DNA of 64,000 nt from Mycobacterium sp. (GTDB taxonomy: Bacteria > Actinomycetota > Actinomycetes > Mycobacteriales > Mycobacteriaceae), in assembly GCA_021732005.1 (NCBI GenBank), contig JAKFVT010000033.1, positions 1 through 64,000 of the forward strand, in the 5' to 3' direction. The notes beneath the pieces were generated by a model that ran no database searches, was not told where the DNA came from, and was given only the letters and a program-made list of their open reading frames with translations. Position numbers and translations under genes: made by a program. Below, piece by piece: positions 25,766 through 34,760 of this stretch; the first letter of the stretch is position 1; each line of letters begins with the position of its first letter.

Positions 25766-27819
25766 GCGACAGCCGGCGGGGCCCCGTCGCCGCCATGCTG
25801 GAGGCCCGCTCGGTGGCGCTCGTCGGGGCCTCGGCGAAACCGGGCAGCTTCGGGGAGCGGATGATCGTCGAAGCGCGCCGCAGCTCGGCGCGAATGCACT
25901 TGGTCAATCCGCGCTACGACCGCATCGACGGCATCACCTGTGCACCGTCACTGTCCGCGCTCGACGAGCCGGTCGATCTGGTGCTGCTCGGAGTTCCCGA
26001 CACCGCCGTGCTGGCCGAGCTGAAAAGTGCGGCGGCGGCGGGCGCCAAGTCGGCGGTGATCTTCAGCTCCGCGCACGGCGCTCAGCTGCGCCGGGCCGTG
26101 GCGGAAACCGCCGCCGAGGCCGGGATGGCGGTGTGCGGTGGGGGTTGCATGGGGTTCGTCAACAATGTCACCGGCCTGCGCGCGCTGGGCTACCTGGAGC
26201 CGGATCCCCTACCACCGGGCGGAGTTTCGCTGGTCACCCACTCGGGGTCGGCGTTCTCCACCATTCTGCGAGCGTCCCGCGGTTTCGGGTTCCGTTTGGC
26301 GATCTCCTCAGGCCAGGAGCTGGTCACCGACACCGCCGACTACGTGGACTACATCGTCGACGACCCAGGCACGACGATGATCGCCCTGCTGCTGGAGACA
26401 CCCCGTTCGGTGGGGCGGCTGCGAGCCGGGCTGCGCCGTGCCGCGCAGCGCGACATCCCCGTGGTGATCCTGCCCGTCGGCCATTCGCCGCGCGGGCGCG
26501 CCATGGTCGCGGCCCACTCGGGTGCGCTCGCCGGTGACGCCGCCGGCTGGCAGGCATTCTGCGCCGACACCGGCGCGGTTCGGGCCACCGACATGGCCGA
26601 GTTCGTCGACACCATCGAACTTTTCGAGGCGGGCCGGCGGCGACGCCCCGGCTCACACGGCATCGCCACGGTGCACGATTCCGGGGCCGAACGTGCGCTC
26701 TGCGCCGACCTGGCCCACGAGTTGGCGGTGGACTTCACCGAACTCGCCGAGCCGACGCTGCACACACTCGCAGAACTGCTCGACGACGGGCTGTCCCCCG
26801 GTAACCCCCTGGACGTCTGGGGCACCGGCGCCGACACCCGCGCGCTGTTCAGTGGTTGTCTTCGAGCGCTGGTCGATGATCCCGGCGTCGCGGTGACCGC
26901 ACTGGCCGTCGACCTGGTGACCGAATTCGACGGCGACACCGCCTACGCCGATGCGATGCTCGACGTCGCCGCCGGCACCAATGCCGCGCTGGCGGTGCTG
27001 ACCTCGGTACCGTCGGCGGTGGACGGTCCGATGGCGACGCGGCTGCGCGGCAACGGCATTCCGGTTCTCGAAGGCGCGCGCAGCGGTATCGCGGCCGTCG
27101 GCCACCTGGCCCGCTGGCCGCTGCCGGTCTCGACGGCACTCCCCCAGACCGACGCCGAGCGCGTACAGCGCTGGACGGCCGCACTCGCCGCGACTGAGTG
27201 GAACGCACCGGCCGCCTTCCGACTGCTGGCCGACTATGGCATCCCGGTCATCCGATCACACGCTGCTCACACCGTCGCCGGAGTGCTGGCCGCCGCGGAT
27301 GCCGTCGGCTATCCGGTGGTGCTGAAAACTCTGGGCGCCGCGCACAAGAGTGACGTCGGCGGAGTGATTCTCGGCATCCGTGACCGCGAATCGCTGCGGG
27401 TGGCCTACGAGGAGATGGCCGAACGGTTGGGACCTGACGTCAGCATCGACGCGATGGCCCCTGCGGGCGTGGAGATTTCACTCGGTGTGGTGCGCGACGA
27501 CAACTTCGGACCGATGGTGGTGGTCGCCACCGGCGGGACATTGGTAGAACTGCTGGCGGACCGCGCGGTCGCCTGTCCGCCGATCAGCCGGAATGCGGCC
27601 GGCGGGCTGGTGCGCTCGTTGCGTAGCGCGCCACTGCTCGCGGGATGGCGTGGCACACCCGCGGCCGACATCGATGCGCTGGCCGATGCTGTCGTCGGAT
27701 TCTCGCAGCTGGCAATCGAACTCGGCGAACACCTCGATGCCGTCGAGGCCAACCCGGTGATCGTGTCGCCGACGGGTGTGGTAGCCGTCGACGCGCTGGT
27801 CATCCCGCGCGCTCGGTGA
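25762..27819 (+). CDS. ADP-forming acyl-CoA synthetase (acetate-CoA ligase family), fused alpha-beta
   Basis: A 685-residue fused NDP-forming acyl-CoA synthetase that would interconvert an acid plus CoA and ATP with acyl-CoA. A CoA-binding Rossmann domain opens the protein (SVALVGASAKPGSFGERM), followed by succinyl-CoA-ligase-like domains (VSLVTHSGSAFSTIL). A C-terminal ATP-grasp domain starts near residue 475 (LLADYGIPVIRSH, GYPVVLKTLGAAHKSDVGGV). ATG 25762 overlaps the preceding stop by 4 bp (ATGA). In this cluster it probably activates the carboxylic acid produced by the upstream oxidoreductases before acyl-CoA dehydrogenation. Confidence 0.86.
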   Translation: MSDSRRGPVAAMLEARSVALVGASAKPGSFGERMIVEARRSSARMHLVNPRYDRIDGITCAPSLSALDEPVDLVLLGVPDTAVLAELKSAAAAGAKSAVIFSSAHGAQLRRAVAETAAEAGMAVCGGGCMGFVNNVTGLRALGYLEPDPLPPGGVSLVTHSGSAFSTILRASRGFGFRLAISSGQELVTDTADYVDYIVDDPGTTMIALLLETPRSVGRLRAGLRRAAQRDIPVVILPVGHSPRGRAMVAAHSGALAGDAAGWQAFCADTGAVRATDMAEFVDTIELFEAGRRRRPGSHGIATVHDSGAERALCADLAHELAVDFTELAEPTLHTLAELLDDGLSPGNPLDVWGTGADTRALFSGCLRALVDDPGVAVTALAVDLVTEFDGDTAYADAMLDVAAGTNAALAVLTSVPSAVDGPMATRLRGNGIPVLEGARSGIAAVGHLARWPLPVSTALPQTDAERVQRWTAALAATEWNAPAAFRLLADYGIPVIRSHAAHTVAGVLAAADAVGYPVVLKTLGAAHKSDVGGVILGIRDRESLRVAYEEMAERLGPDVSIDAMAPAGVEISLGVVRDDNFGPMVVVATGGTLVELLADRAVACPPISRNAAGGLVRSLRSAPLLAGWRGTPAADIDALADAVVGFSQLAIELGEHLDAVEANPVIVSPTGVVAVDALVIPRAR

Positions 27820-27823
27820 CGAG

Positions 27824-28171
27824 TCAGAACATCGCGTAGGCCTTGCGCAGCGTCTCGTGGATCACCCACGTGCCGGTCCAGCCGACCGGAAAGACCGCCA
27901 GGTCGCCGGCGCCGACCTCGCTCGGCTCACCGCCGTCGGGGGTGACGGTCATCCGTCCTGACACCACATAGATCATCTCGTTGACCTCCAGCGTCCAGCG
28001 CGACGGCCCGGGGGCGCATTGCCAGATGCCGGCCGACCTGTCGCCAGCGACCCACACCTCGACGCCGTGCGTCGCCATCGGGTCTCCGGTGGCCTCCTCC
28101 AGCGGACCCCAGTCCTCGAGTTCGGCGTCGGCCGCACTGGCGAGGACGGTGGTCAGAACAGCAGCGGTCAT
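27824..28171 (-). CDS. Small cupin-domain protein
   Basis: A 115-residue single-domain cupin resembling the EutQ/DUF861 type: WTLEVNEMIYVVSGRMTV is cupin motif 1 and GDLAVFPVGWTGTWVI is motif 2. Metal-ligand histidines of enzymatic cupins are largely absent, so a binding or isomerase role is more likely than oxygenation. ATG 28171 is preferred over 28255, with GAAAGG upstream. It is 19 bp downstream of the FAD oxidoreductase gene in one operon and converges with the acyl-CoA synthetase. Confidence 0.82.
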   Translation of the reverse strand: MTAAVLTTVLASAADAELEDWGPLEEATGDPMATHGVEVWVAGDRSAGIWQCAPGPSRWTLEVNEMIYVVSGRMTVTPDGGEPSEVGAGDLAVFPVGWTGTWVIHETLRKAYAMF

Positions 28172-28190
28172 GGGTCGAAAACCTTTCGGA

Positions 28191-29387
28191 TCAGGCGTGT
28201 TCGGGAAACGGCAGGGAAATCGGTTCGGGCTCCAGCCGGCTGTTGCCGTCGGCATCGAAGCGGTCCAAGCCGAGGTCGGTCAGATCCAGCCAGTCGCACC
28301 CACCGGTGAGCGTGACGTCCGCAGCCGCCTCGGCGACCGCGGGGCCCCACATCATGCCGTGCCCGGCGGGGCTGGCCACCACGGTGCCGTCGACAGGACC
28401 ATCGTCGGTCAGCAGCGGGCCCAGGATCGGTAGATGGTCATTCGTGTAGTCGATCGTCGCGGCCCACGTGCGCCGGAGGCCCAGCCCGCGTACCGCCGGG
28501 AACAGCGACTCGATCCGCGAAAGCGCCTTCTGGTAGTAGGTCCAGTCAAACTCGGTGGCCTCACCGGGTCGTTCGGCCGGGTTGCTCATCCCCCACAGCA
28601 CACCACCGAATTCCCCTGGCCGCCAATAGATTCCTTCGCTGACGTCGAACACCATGGGCAGTTCGTCGATGTCGGCGGTGCGCAGCGGTTCGGTAACCAC
28701 GACCTGGTGGCGGGTGCCGCCGGCGGGGATGCGTCCGCCTGCCGTCACACCGACCTCGCCGAGAAGCGGGCCACCGGTGAGCACGACGCGGTCGGTGTCG
28801 ATCGGGCCGGCCGATGTGTCGACGCCGACCACCCGCCCGTTGGCCACTCGCAGACCGGTGAAGGCGCAGCGTTCACGGACATCCACTCGGTGCGCGGTCA
28901 GCGCGGCGGCATAGGCGAGCACGTTGCGCGGCGCGTTGATGTATCCGTCGCCCGGCGCGTACGAGCCGCCGGCGGTCGCCCCGGGCGCCAAACCCGTGTG
29001 CCGGTCGTCGATATCCGAACTGGACAGCCATTCCACCGTCAGTCCGAGCCGGCGCTGCAACGCAATCCGATCGTGTGCCTGCTGCACTTCGGCATCGGTG
29101 AAACACGGCATCAGGTAACCCTGCGCCACGAAGCCGCAATCCAATGGGTAGCGGTCCCCGCTGCTGGAGTAGAACTCCTGGCTGCGCAGCCCCAGCCGGA
29201 TCGCGGTCTCGGTGCCGCCTTGTGCGCGCACCATTCCGGCGGCGCGGCTGCTGGCTCCGTCACCAAGTGTCTGCGCCTCGAGAAGCACGACCCGGCCTGC
29301 GCCGCGTTCGGCCAATTGCACGGCCGTCCACGCCCCGACAGTGCCACCACCGACGACCACGACGTCCGCGCTGCGACTGCTGGCCAT
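28191..29387 (-). CDS. DAO-family FAD-dependent oxidoreductase (sarcosine/glycine oxidase-like)
   Basis: A 398-residue flavoprotein. The GXGXXG motif is VVVGGGTVGAWTAVQLAE at the N-terminus, the ribose-binding acid is in VVLLEAQ, and the conserved C-terminal FAD-contact region is ASPAGHGMMWGPAVAE. Members of this family oxidise secondary or N-methylated amines (sarcosine, dimethylglycine, D-amino acids). Together with the Rieske oxygenase, importer and aminotransferase this supports stepwise amine dealkylation. It shares a divergent promoter and an exact operator copy with the acyl-CoA dehydrogenase. Confidence 0.86.
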   Translation of the reverse strand: MASSRSADVVVVGGGTVGAWTAVQLAERGAGRVVLLEAQTLGDGASSRAAGMVRAQGGTETAIRLGLRSQEFYSSSGDRYPLDCGFVAQGYLMPCFTDAEVQQAHDRIALQRRLGLTVEWLSSSDIDDRHTGLAPGATAGGSYAPGDGYINAPRNVLAYAAALTAHRVDVRERCAFTGLRVANGRVVGVDTSAGPIDTDRVVLTGGPLLGEVGVTAGGRIPAGGTRHQVVVTEPLRTADIDELPMVFDVSEGIYWRPGEFGGVLWGMSNPAERPGEATEFDWTYYQKALSRIESLFPAVRGLGLRRTWAATIDYTNDHLPILGPLLTDDGPVDGTVVASPAGHGMMWGPAVAEAAADVTLTGGCDWLDLTDLGLDRFDADGNSRLEPEPISLPFPEHA

Positions 29388-29404
29388 ACCTCAAGACCGT
29401 GGCA

Positions 29405-29424
29405 TAGACTGAACGCTCAGTCAA
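29405..29424. promoter_or_regulatory. TetR-type operator, site 3
   Basis: TAGACTGAACGCTCAGTCAA, identical to site 1 at 20757 and also preceded by GGCA. It lies 18 bp from the FAD oxidoreductase start (29387) and 29 bp from the acyl-CoA dehydrogenase start (29454), well placed to repress both. Confidence 0.8.
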
Positions 29425-29453
29425 GAGCTTCCAGCGAGCGGAGAGCACCGCGA

Positions 29454-30629
29454 ATGTACGGGTTGACAGCCGAAGACCTGCGGATCCGGGACACCGCCCG
29501 CGAGTTCGTCGAAACCCTGATCCCCTACGAGGTGGATGCCGAGATGGCGGGCGGCCAGCTACCCAAGGAGCTGACCGCCGAGCATCACGCCAGGGCGATC
29601 GAACTGGGCCTGTACGCCACCAACATGCCGACCTCGGTAGGTGGTCCGGGATTCACTGCGTTACAACAGGTTCTGGTCCAGGAGCAGGTCGGCAGGGTCA
29701 CCAACGCGATCGCCTGGGTGATGCACACCCCGCCCCAATGGTGGGCCGAGGTGGCCACCGAATACCAGAAGCAGCGCTGGCTGCTGCCCGCGGTGCGTGG
29801 TGAGAAGCACGAGGCGTACGCCATCACCGAAGAGTTCGCCGGCTCCGATGTGTCGGCGTTGGAGACGACCGCACGCCGCGAGGGCGACGAGTATGTGATC
29901 AACGGGACCAAGTGGCACGTCACGTCGTTCAACCTGGCCGAGTACGTCTTCGTTCAGGCCGTTCTGGTCGACGGGCCGCACGAGGGTGACCACGTGCTGC
30001 TGGTGGTGGATCTGCCTTGGCCGGGTGTGGAGGTGGTGCGCACCCCGCACTATTCGCACCACATTCCCGACGAACATCCGATCGTGTCGTTCACCGATGT
30101 CCGGGTTCCGGTGAGTCATCTGGTCGGCGCCGAGGGCGAAGGCATGACGTTCACCCAGGACTGGTTTCGCTTCGAACGGCTCATGGTGGCGTCGCGCTGC
30201 GTGGGCGCCGCTCAACGCCTGGTCGACGAGATGACCTCATTCGCAACGGATCGCATGGTCGACGGCAAGCCACTCGGCGAATACCAGTTGGTGGCCGGAA
30301 TGCTCGCCGACAGCGCCACCGAGCTGTTCGCCGCACGCAGCATGCTCTACGAGGTGGCCCGCGGCATCGACGCCGGTCTCGACCGTAAGGCACTGCACGG
30401 GCAGGCCTCGATGGCCAAGCTGTACTGCTCGGAGATGGCCGGCCGGGTCGCCGACCGGGCGGTGCAGATCTTCGGCGGGCGCGGATACATGCGCGAGAAC
30501 GTCGCAGAGCGGATGTTCCGCGAACTGCGGGTGGAGCGAATCTGGGAGGGCGCCAGCGAGATTCAGCGGATCATCATCGGGCGCCAGCTGATGCAGCGGG
30601 GACCAGAAGCGTTGCTGACAACACGTTGA
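29454..30629 (+). CDS. Acyl-CoA dehydrogenase
   Basis: FAD-linked acyl-CoA dehydrogenase of 391 residues that introduces the 2,3-double bond in beta-oxidation. The FAD/substrate motif is YAITEEFAGSDVSALETTA, and the C-terminal motif WEGASEIQRIIIGR carries the likely catalytic base Glu365. ATG 29454 was chosen because it gives the standard N-terminus (MYGLTAEDLRIRDTAREF) and lies right after the operator; the open frame extending 1 kb upstream runs antisense to the FAD oxidoreductase. It is the last gene of the amine cluster and probably processes the CoA ester made by the ADP-forming synthetase. Confidence 0.92.
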   Translation: MYGLTAEDLRIRDTAREFVETLIPYEVDAEMAGGQLPKELTAEHHARAIELGLYATNMPTSVGGPGFTALQQVLVQEQVGRVTNAIAWVMHTPPQWWAEVATEYQKQRWLLPAVRGEKHEAYAITEEFAGSDVSALETTARREGDEYVINGTKWHVTSFNLAEYVFVQAVLVDGPHEGDHVLLVVDLPWPGVEVVRTPHYSHHIPDEHPIVSFTDVRVPVSHLVGAEGEGMTFTQDWFRFERLMVASRCVGAAQRLVDEMTSFATDRMVDGKPLGEYQLVAGMLADSATELFAARSMLYEVARGIDAGLDRKALHGQASMAKLYCSEMAGRVADRAVQIFGGRGYMRENVAERMFRELRVERIWEGASEIQRIIIGRQLMQRGPEALLTTR

Positions 30630-30791
30630 TCAGTCCCCGCGCATTCACCTCCGTTCCATCTACATTCCGTGTTGCACGTAACGCACACCTCGATCCCTCA
30701 GTCCAGTAGCTGATGCGGCGCGCCCCCTTGCCTAGCCACATTATATACGTGCAATACTGTATGTAACATTGGCGCGGAGGGAGTCATCGTC

Positions 30792-31142
30792 ATGGCGGTA
30801 CACGACGCTGGCGCCACCCTGGGGAAACGCCTTGATGCCCTGGTCATCTGGGCGTTGACCACGCTGACGTGCGCCCTCATACTCGGCGGCGTTGCGCTGT
30901 TGATGCATGAATCACCCGCCGATCCGACCCCGCTGATCGTAACCACAAGTTATACGCAACCGCCGTATGTCAGCGTTGTCGTCATATCCAGCACAGCACC
31001 CGGCAGTGATCCCGATTTTGCCGTGGCAGCGGCCATCGCTGCGGCGACGGGACGCCGGGATCAGAGGCCTTCGCGATCCCCTCTTGTCGCGAAGATCCGG
31101 CAGGTCATGCTCGGTCCCCTATTCGACGTCGCGAGGCGATGA
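30792..31142 (+). CDS. Small single-pass membrane protein
   Basis: A 116-residue protein of no recognised family. One hydrophobic helix near residues 18-38 (ALTTLTCALILGGVALL) is followed by a Thr/Ser/Val-rich segment and a basic C-terminal tail (RRDQRPSRSP, ending DVARR). GGAGGGAG lies 7 nt before ATG 30792, and the upstream 60 bp is unusually AT-rich for this genome, consistent with a promoter. It precedes the secreted propeller gene by 76 bp. Expression is plausible; function is unknown. Confidence 0.6.
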   Translation: MAVHDAGATLGKRLDALVIWALTTLTCALILGGVALLMHESPADPTPLIVTTSYTQPPYVSVVVISSTAPGSDPDFAVAAAIAAATGRRDQRPSRSPLVAKIRQVMLGPLFDVARR

Positions 31143-31218
31143 GCACCAGGTGAACGGGCGGTCCGATCTCCGATCTCCGCGCGATCAACGGTCCCTGACC
31201 AGAAGGCGAGAAGTCTCG

Positions 31219-33084
31219 ATGTTTCCCAGTTCAGCCCGATGCAGGTTGCTGTCGCTGTTCCTCGTCATGACCACCACTGCCGCGGCGGTGGTGATCGCCC
31301 GGCCGCCGGTCGCGTCGGCAGCCTCATCACCGTCACTGGAGCCGTTCGAAGTCGAACGGGTGCTGAGCTTTTCGCTTCCGCCCGGAGTCACTGTGGACTC
31401 TGCAGACGTCGCACCCGACGATCAGCACCTCGTCGTCGAGGTGATGATCGCAGGCAATTCACAGATCGCCATCACAGACCTGAACGGTGGCGCCTATCAA
31501 TGCATCTCGTGCGGCATCGCGACGAACGCGACGAAGATCAAGGCCATGGGCGACAGCAAGCGAATCTGGTTCGCCAACACCTCGGGGCAACAAGGCGGTG
31601 GCGCGGGCCACATCGACTACCAGATTCTGGAGTGCGCCCCTTCGATCTACGACTGTCAGGCCAAGACCAGCAGGAAAGTGCAATTCCCCGCCGGCGGCAG
31701 CCTGCTCACCGGTCAGAACCGGGAAGCCAAGCCCGACTGGTATGGCGAATACGTGACGTGGAACGAAGTCAACCCGATCGAAGGCACGCGAATGAGCATC
31801 GCGAGGTTGACACTCAACGGAGACCAATACGCCCTCACCGACCAAAGGATCTTCAACCCGACATGGATCAAGAAGACCGACTTCGCAGCGGATCTCGCCA
31901 ACGCCGCGCACTTCTATGAAGGCGCGAGCTGGAACAACGGCGGCCGAACGCTCAAGTATCAAACCACCAGTACAGGACTCAATTACGACATCTGGTTACT
32001 CGACACTGCCACCGGCGAACGACGGCCACTGACCAGCGACCTCGATTACAACGAAGCCGGTGAGATCGCCCCCGACGGTCGGACGACCTACTTCAGTTCG
32101 GCTCGCGGGTTGAACAGGATGACGGTTTTCACGCAATTGGTCCGTCCCGCCCTGATCGACAGCGCCAGCTTCGGCCAGATCGGCCGAGTCAGTCTGTGGA
32201 ACAACCGCCGGTGCATGAACGAACCCTGGTTGATGGATACTGCGATCGGTCAGCAAGAAGACGGATACTCCGGCCAGCCGATCATCATCGACCCGGCGTG
32301 GACCATCCGGGGCTGGAGCTGGTTCGACGACTCCACCCGCGCGCTTGTCAACGAGCAACCCGGGCCCGGCAGCACCGGAAAGCAAACGCGGATAAGCATT
32401 CTCAGATTTCCCGCGCGCACACCCACTGCGCCACAAACCCCGATACACCAGGATCCGGCGAAGATCGCGCAGTGGTCCGTGCCGGTCAAGGACTTCAACC
32501 CGCTGATGGGCCGCATTCGCCCGGTACGGCTGCTGAAGGGAAAGTACTCGGGGACCGCATTGCTGTCCTACTTCGGCACCTACGCATCGGGCCGGTTTTC
32601 GGTGTCGTACGCCCACTATTCTGACGACGGCGCCACCTTCTTGGACGGTGTCGAAACCGTCCTCGTCGTCCTTGCTCCGCTAACCGCGACCTGGAGTGCC
32701 AACCTGACGAGTTCGGGGACGCGAAAGGGCTACCTGCGCGGGCTGGTGGTAGTCGGACCGGACAGCAACTACTTGGGCGGCGTTGAATCAGTCATCAACG
32801 GTGTGAAGCTCGCCGGCATCCCAACTCAGAAGAACTGTCCTGCGCGATCCCAACCTCCGCTGTCGATTTCTTTCCCCACGGGTGGCAATCGCGTATTGGT
32901 CACCGCCACCATTCCCGAAGACCCTCAGGCTCGTCCGGTCCGCGGGGCCAGAGTCTCGCTGGGCCCCGTGACGGTCACGACGAACGACGACGGCGTCGCT
33001 GTCGCCCCGTTGGTCCCCGGCGCCGCGGTAACCGCGGAAGCGGGCGGATTCCAGTCTGCGACACAAGTCGTCGGGAGCCCGTGA
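31219..33084 (+). CDS. Secreted TolB-like beta-propeller protein with C-terminal Ig-like/carboxypeptidase-regulatory-type domain
   Basis: A 621-residue exported protein with a Sec signal (LLSLFLVMTTTAAAVVIA, cleavage near APVASAAS-like positions 33-36). Residues 50-500 contain WD40/TolB-like beta-propeller repeats (for example YDIWLLDTATGERRPLTSDLDYNEAGEI in two halves: a tag-and-D box followed by a turn). Several cysteines (CISCG, ECAPSIYDCQ, RRCMNEP) suggest disulfides. The last 80 residues (ARPVRGARVSLGPV then GVAVAPLVPGAAVTAEA) resemble a CarboxypepD_reg-like beta-sandwich. ATG 31219 is used. Function is unknown; extracytoplasmic binding of a polymer or glycan is possible. Confidence 0.72.
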   Translation: MFPSSARCRLLSLFLVMTTTAAAVVIARPPVASAASSPSLEPFEVERVLSFSLPPGVTVDSADVAPDDQHLVVEVMIAGNSQIAITDLNGGAYQCISCGIATNATKIKAMGDSKRIWFANTSGQQGGGAGHIDYQILECAPSIYDCQAKTSRKVQFPAGGSLLTGQNREAKPDWYGEYVTWNEVNPIEGTRMSIARLTLNGDQYALTDQRIFNPTWIKKTDFAADLANAAHFYEGASWNNGGRTLKYQTTSTGLNYDIWLLDTATGERRPLTSDLDYNEAGEIAPDGRTTYFSSARGLNRMTVFTQLVRPALIDSASFGQIGRVSLWNNRRCMNEPWLMDTAIGQQEDGYSGQPIIIDPAWTIRGWSWFDDSTRALVNEQPGPGSTGKQTRISILRFPARTPTAPQTPIHQDPAKIAQWSVPVKDFNPLMGRIRPVRLLKGKYSGTALLSYFGTYASGRFSVSYAHYSDDGATFLDGVETVLVVLAPLTATWSANLTSSGTRKGYLRGLVVVGPDSNYLGGVESVINGVKLAGIPTQKNCPARSQPPLSISFPTGGNRVLVTATIPEDPQARPVRGARVSLGPVTVTTNDDGVAVAPLVPGAAVTAEAGGFQSATQVVGSP

Positions 33085-33097
33085 GTGCCGATAACCG

Positions 33098-33571
33098 TCA
33101 GCTCAGCAGGTGATCCGACAGAGTGGCCAGGGCCTGGGTGGCATAACCCCGCCAGATCCGGGCGAACACCGGCAGCAACGGCGCGGTCAGCGCCGACTTC
33201 GGGTGCAGGGTCCATTGCCACGTCACCTTCGTGCCGGTGCCGTATTCGCTGAAGGCCCAGAGCCCCTCGACGTGATCGATCAGCGGCGCCATCGCACCGC
33301 GGATGTCGGTGAGGGTGTAGCCGAACGCGTGGGGCGCGTCGACCGTGGTCAGGGTCTCCCGCATGCCCCCGCCCCCGACCAGGGCGATGGTGCGGGTCTG
33401 CCCCACCGCCGACCAGTCGCCGGTCTGGTCGTGCACGTCTTTGATCGGCGGGATCGGTCCGTACCAGCGGTGGAACAACTGGGGCAGCGGCATCGGCAGC
33501 GTCTTGGCGAACGCATCCGATACCGCGACGGGAATGGCGCGGGACTGCTGGACGACGACGGGGTGGGCCAT
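33098..33571 (-). CDS. SRPBCC/START-like ligand-binding protein
   Basis: A 157-residue helix-grip protein of the polyketide-cyclase/SRPBCC superfamily. The pattern of a long N-terminal strand, WYGPIPPIKDV and an amphipathic C-terminal helix (PVFARIWRGYATQALATL) fits the fold. ATG 33571 gives the expected N-terminus (MAHPVVVQQSRAIPV). It is 14 bp downstream of the NAD(P)-dependent oxidoreductase and so in the same operon. Such proteins bind hydrophobic ligands, in line with lipid/steroid neighbours. Confidence 0.82.
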   Translation of the reverse strand: MAHPVVVQQSRAIPVAVSDAFAKTLPMPLPQLFHRWYGPIPPIKDVHDQTGDWSAVGQTRTIALVGGGGMRETLTTVDAPHAFGYTLTDIRGAMAPLIDHVEGLWAFSEYGTGTKVTWQWTLHPKSALTAPLLPVFARIWRGYATQALATLSDHLLS

Positions 33572-33585
33572 CTCGCCAAGGATAG

Positions 33586-34644
33586 TCAGCGTGCGAGCTG
33601 AGGTGCCGCGCGTCCGGTGATCAGCGGTAGGTCGAAGAAGCCGGCGATGCCCGGCCCGGCGGCACAGGTCGCCGGAACGGAGTTGACGCAGTGCGCCGCG
33701 GTGGCCACCACACCGGGATTGCTGACCAAGCCTTCCTCGACGCTCTCCGGCTGCCAGCCCTTGACCGTGACGAAGGTGTTCGGGTTGCCCCGCACCTCCA
33801 TCTCGTAGCGCTCCCCGGCCGGCCCGAAAGACCATGCGGGATCGAGGTTTTCCTCGCCCATCAGCCAGTTGACCGTGATGCGCACGACGATCGTGTTGGT
33901 CACCACGGCATCCCAGTGGAAGCGTCGCCCGGCCACCTGGCCGGGTTCGATCACCCCCATCGGCGAGTCGATGGGCGCGGTCGCGACCGTCACCTCCTGG
34001 GAGGTGCGGATCTGCGGCTCGGCGGCGAAACCGAGGCGGTCGACGATAAGCCGAACCGATTGGAAGAAGCCGCCGTTGAGCAGTTTCTGCATGGGTCCGG
34101 TCAATGCGCTCTCCGGCGTGCCGCCGAAGCCCATCACGTGGCGCAGTACGTCGGGTGCGCCGTAGGTCCGAAGGTCGGAGAACTCCTCGGCGCGAACGTA
34201 GGTCACCCCGGTGGACATCACCGACAGCAGCAAGGGGAACAGCTCGGTGGCCGCACCTGGTCCGATGCCGGCGCCGTGCAGGGTGACGTTGCCCTCGCGG
34301 GCGGCGGCCTCCAGCGGGGCGGCCTCCGATTCACTCGGATAGAACCAGCCCAGTGGGCTGACGACGTTCTTGCCCGAGCGCAATAGTGCGGTCACTTCCT
34401 CGACGTTGGGCAGCAGTGGCGCGTAGATCACCGCGTCGGCGTCCAGGGCGAGGATGTCGTCGATGCTGTTGGTGGCCGTGACGCCCAACGGTTCGGTGCC
34501 GATGATGTCGCCGACGTCCTTGCCGGCCTTGTCCGTGGAATGCACCCAGCAGCCGGCCAGTTCGAGCTCGGGATGTTCCAGCACACCCTTGATCGCCGCG
34601 ACCCCGACCGACCCGGTTGCCCACTGGACGACTCGCAACGTCAT
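33586..34644 (-). CDS. NAD(P)-dependent dihydrodipicolinate-reductase-like oxidoreductase
   Basis: A 352-residue Rossmann-fold dehydrogenase beginning [20 protein letters not shown], typical of a mycobacterial family annotated as dihydrodipicolinate reductase-like or 2,4-diaminopentanoate-dehydrogenase-like. [14 protein letters not shown] and the C-terminal [18 protein letters not shown] are family features. GGAGGAG precedes ATG 34644. Many paralogues occur beside sterol and lipid genes, and here a KstR-type box lies 22 bp upstream and the divergent gene is ltp1. The substrate is not known. Confidence 0.83.
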   Translation of the reverse strand: MTLRVVQWATGSVGVAAIKGVLEHPELELAGCWVHSTDKAGKDVGDIIGTEPLGVTATNSIDDILALDADAVIYAPLLPNVEEVTALLRSGKNVVSPLGWFYPSESEAAPLEAAAREGNVTLHGAGIGPGAATELFPLLLSVMSTGVTYVRAEEFSDLRTYGAPDVLRHVMGFGGTPESALTGPMQKLLNGGFFQSVRLIVDRLGFAAEPQIRTSQEVTVATAPIDSPMGVIEPGQVAGRRFHWDAVVTNTIVVRITVNWLMGEENLDPAWSFGPAGERYEMEVRGNPNTFVTVKGWQPESVEEGLVSNPGVVATAAHCVNSVPATCAAGPGIAGFFDLPLITGRAAPQLAR

Positions 34645-34665
34645 TGGTGCTCCTCCGCGGAAAAC

Positions 34666-34679
34666 TAGAACGTGTTACA
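34666..34679. promoter_or_regulatory. KstR-type operator
   Basis: TAGAACGTGTTACA fits the published KstR consensus TnnAACnnGTTnnA exactly. It is centred between the oxidoreductase start (34644) and ltp1 (34812), closer to the former. KstR represses cholesterol-catabolic genes in mycobacteria, so sterol control of this pair is inferred. Confidence 0.65.
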
Positions 34680-34702
34680 ACTACATGTACACGACTCCCC
34701 CG

Positions 34703-34760
34703 CGAGCAGACGCAGAGTCGCGCAATTCGGGCCGCCGCAACGCGATTCTGCGTCTGCTCG
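34703..34760. repeat. Long inverted repeat in the ltp1 upstream region
   Basis: CGAGCAGACGCAGAGTCGCG (34703-34722) pairs with CGCGATTCTGCGTCTGCTCG (34741-34760) over 20 bp with one G-T mismatch, around an 18-nt loop. No T-run follows. It lies between the KstR-type box and the ltp1 start, so it could act as an RNA hairpin in the ltp1 leader or be an intergenic repeat element. Confidence 0.8.

Noticed and set aside
27819-27838. GACGAGTCAGAAC resembling the hairpin arm at 5693
   Set aside because: Short, without an inverted partner; chance similarity.
28434-29453. Upstream extension of the acyl-CoA dehydrogenase frame
   Set aside because: It is antisense to the FAD oxidoreductase and crosses the operator; the real start is ATG 29454.
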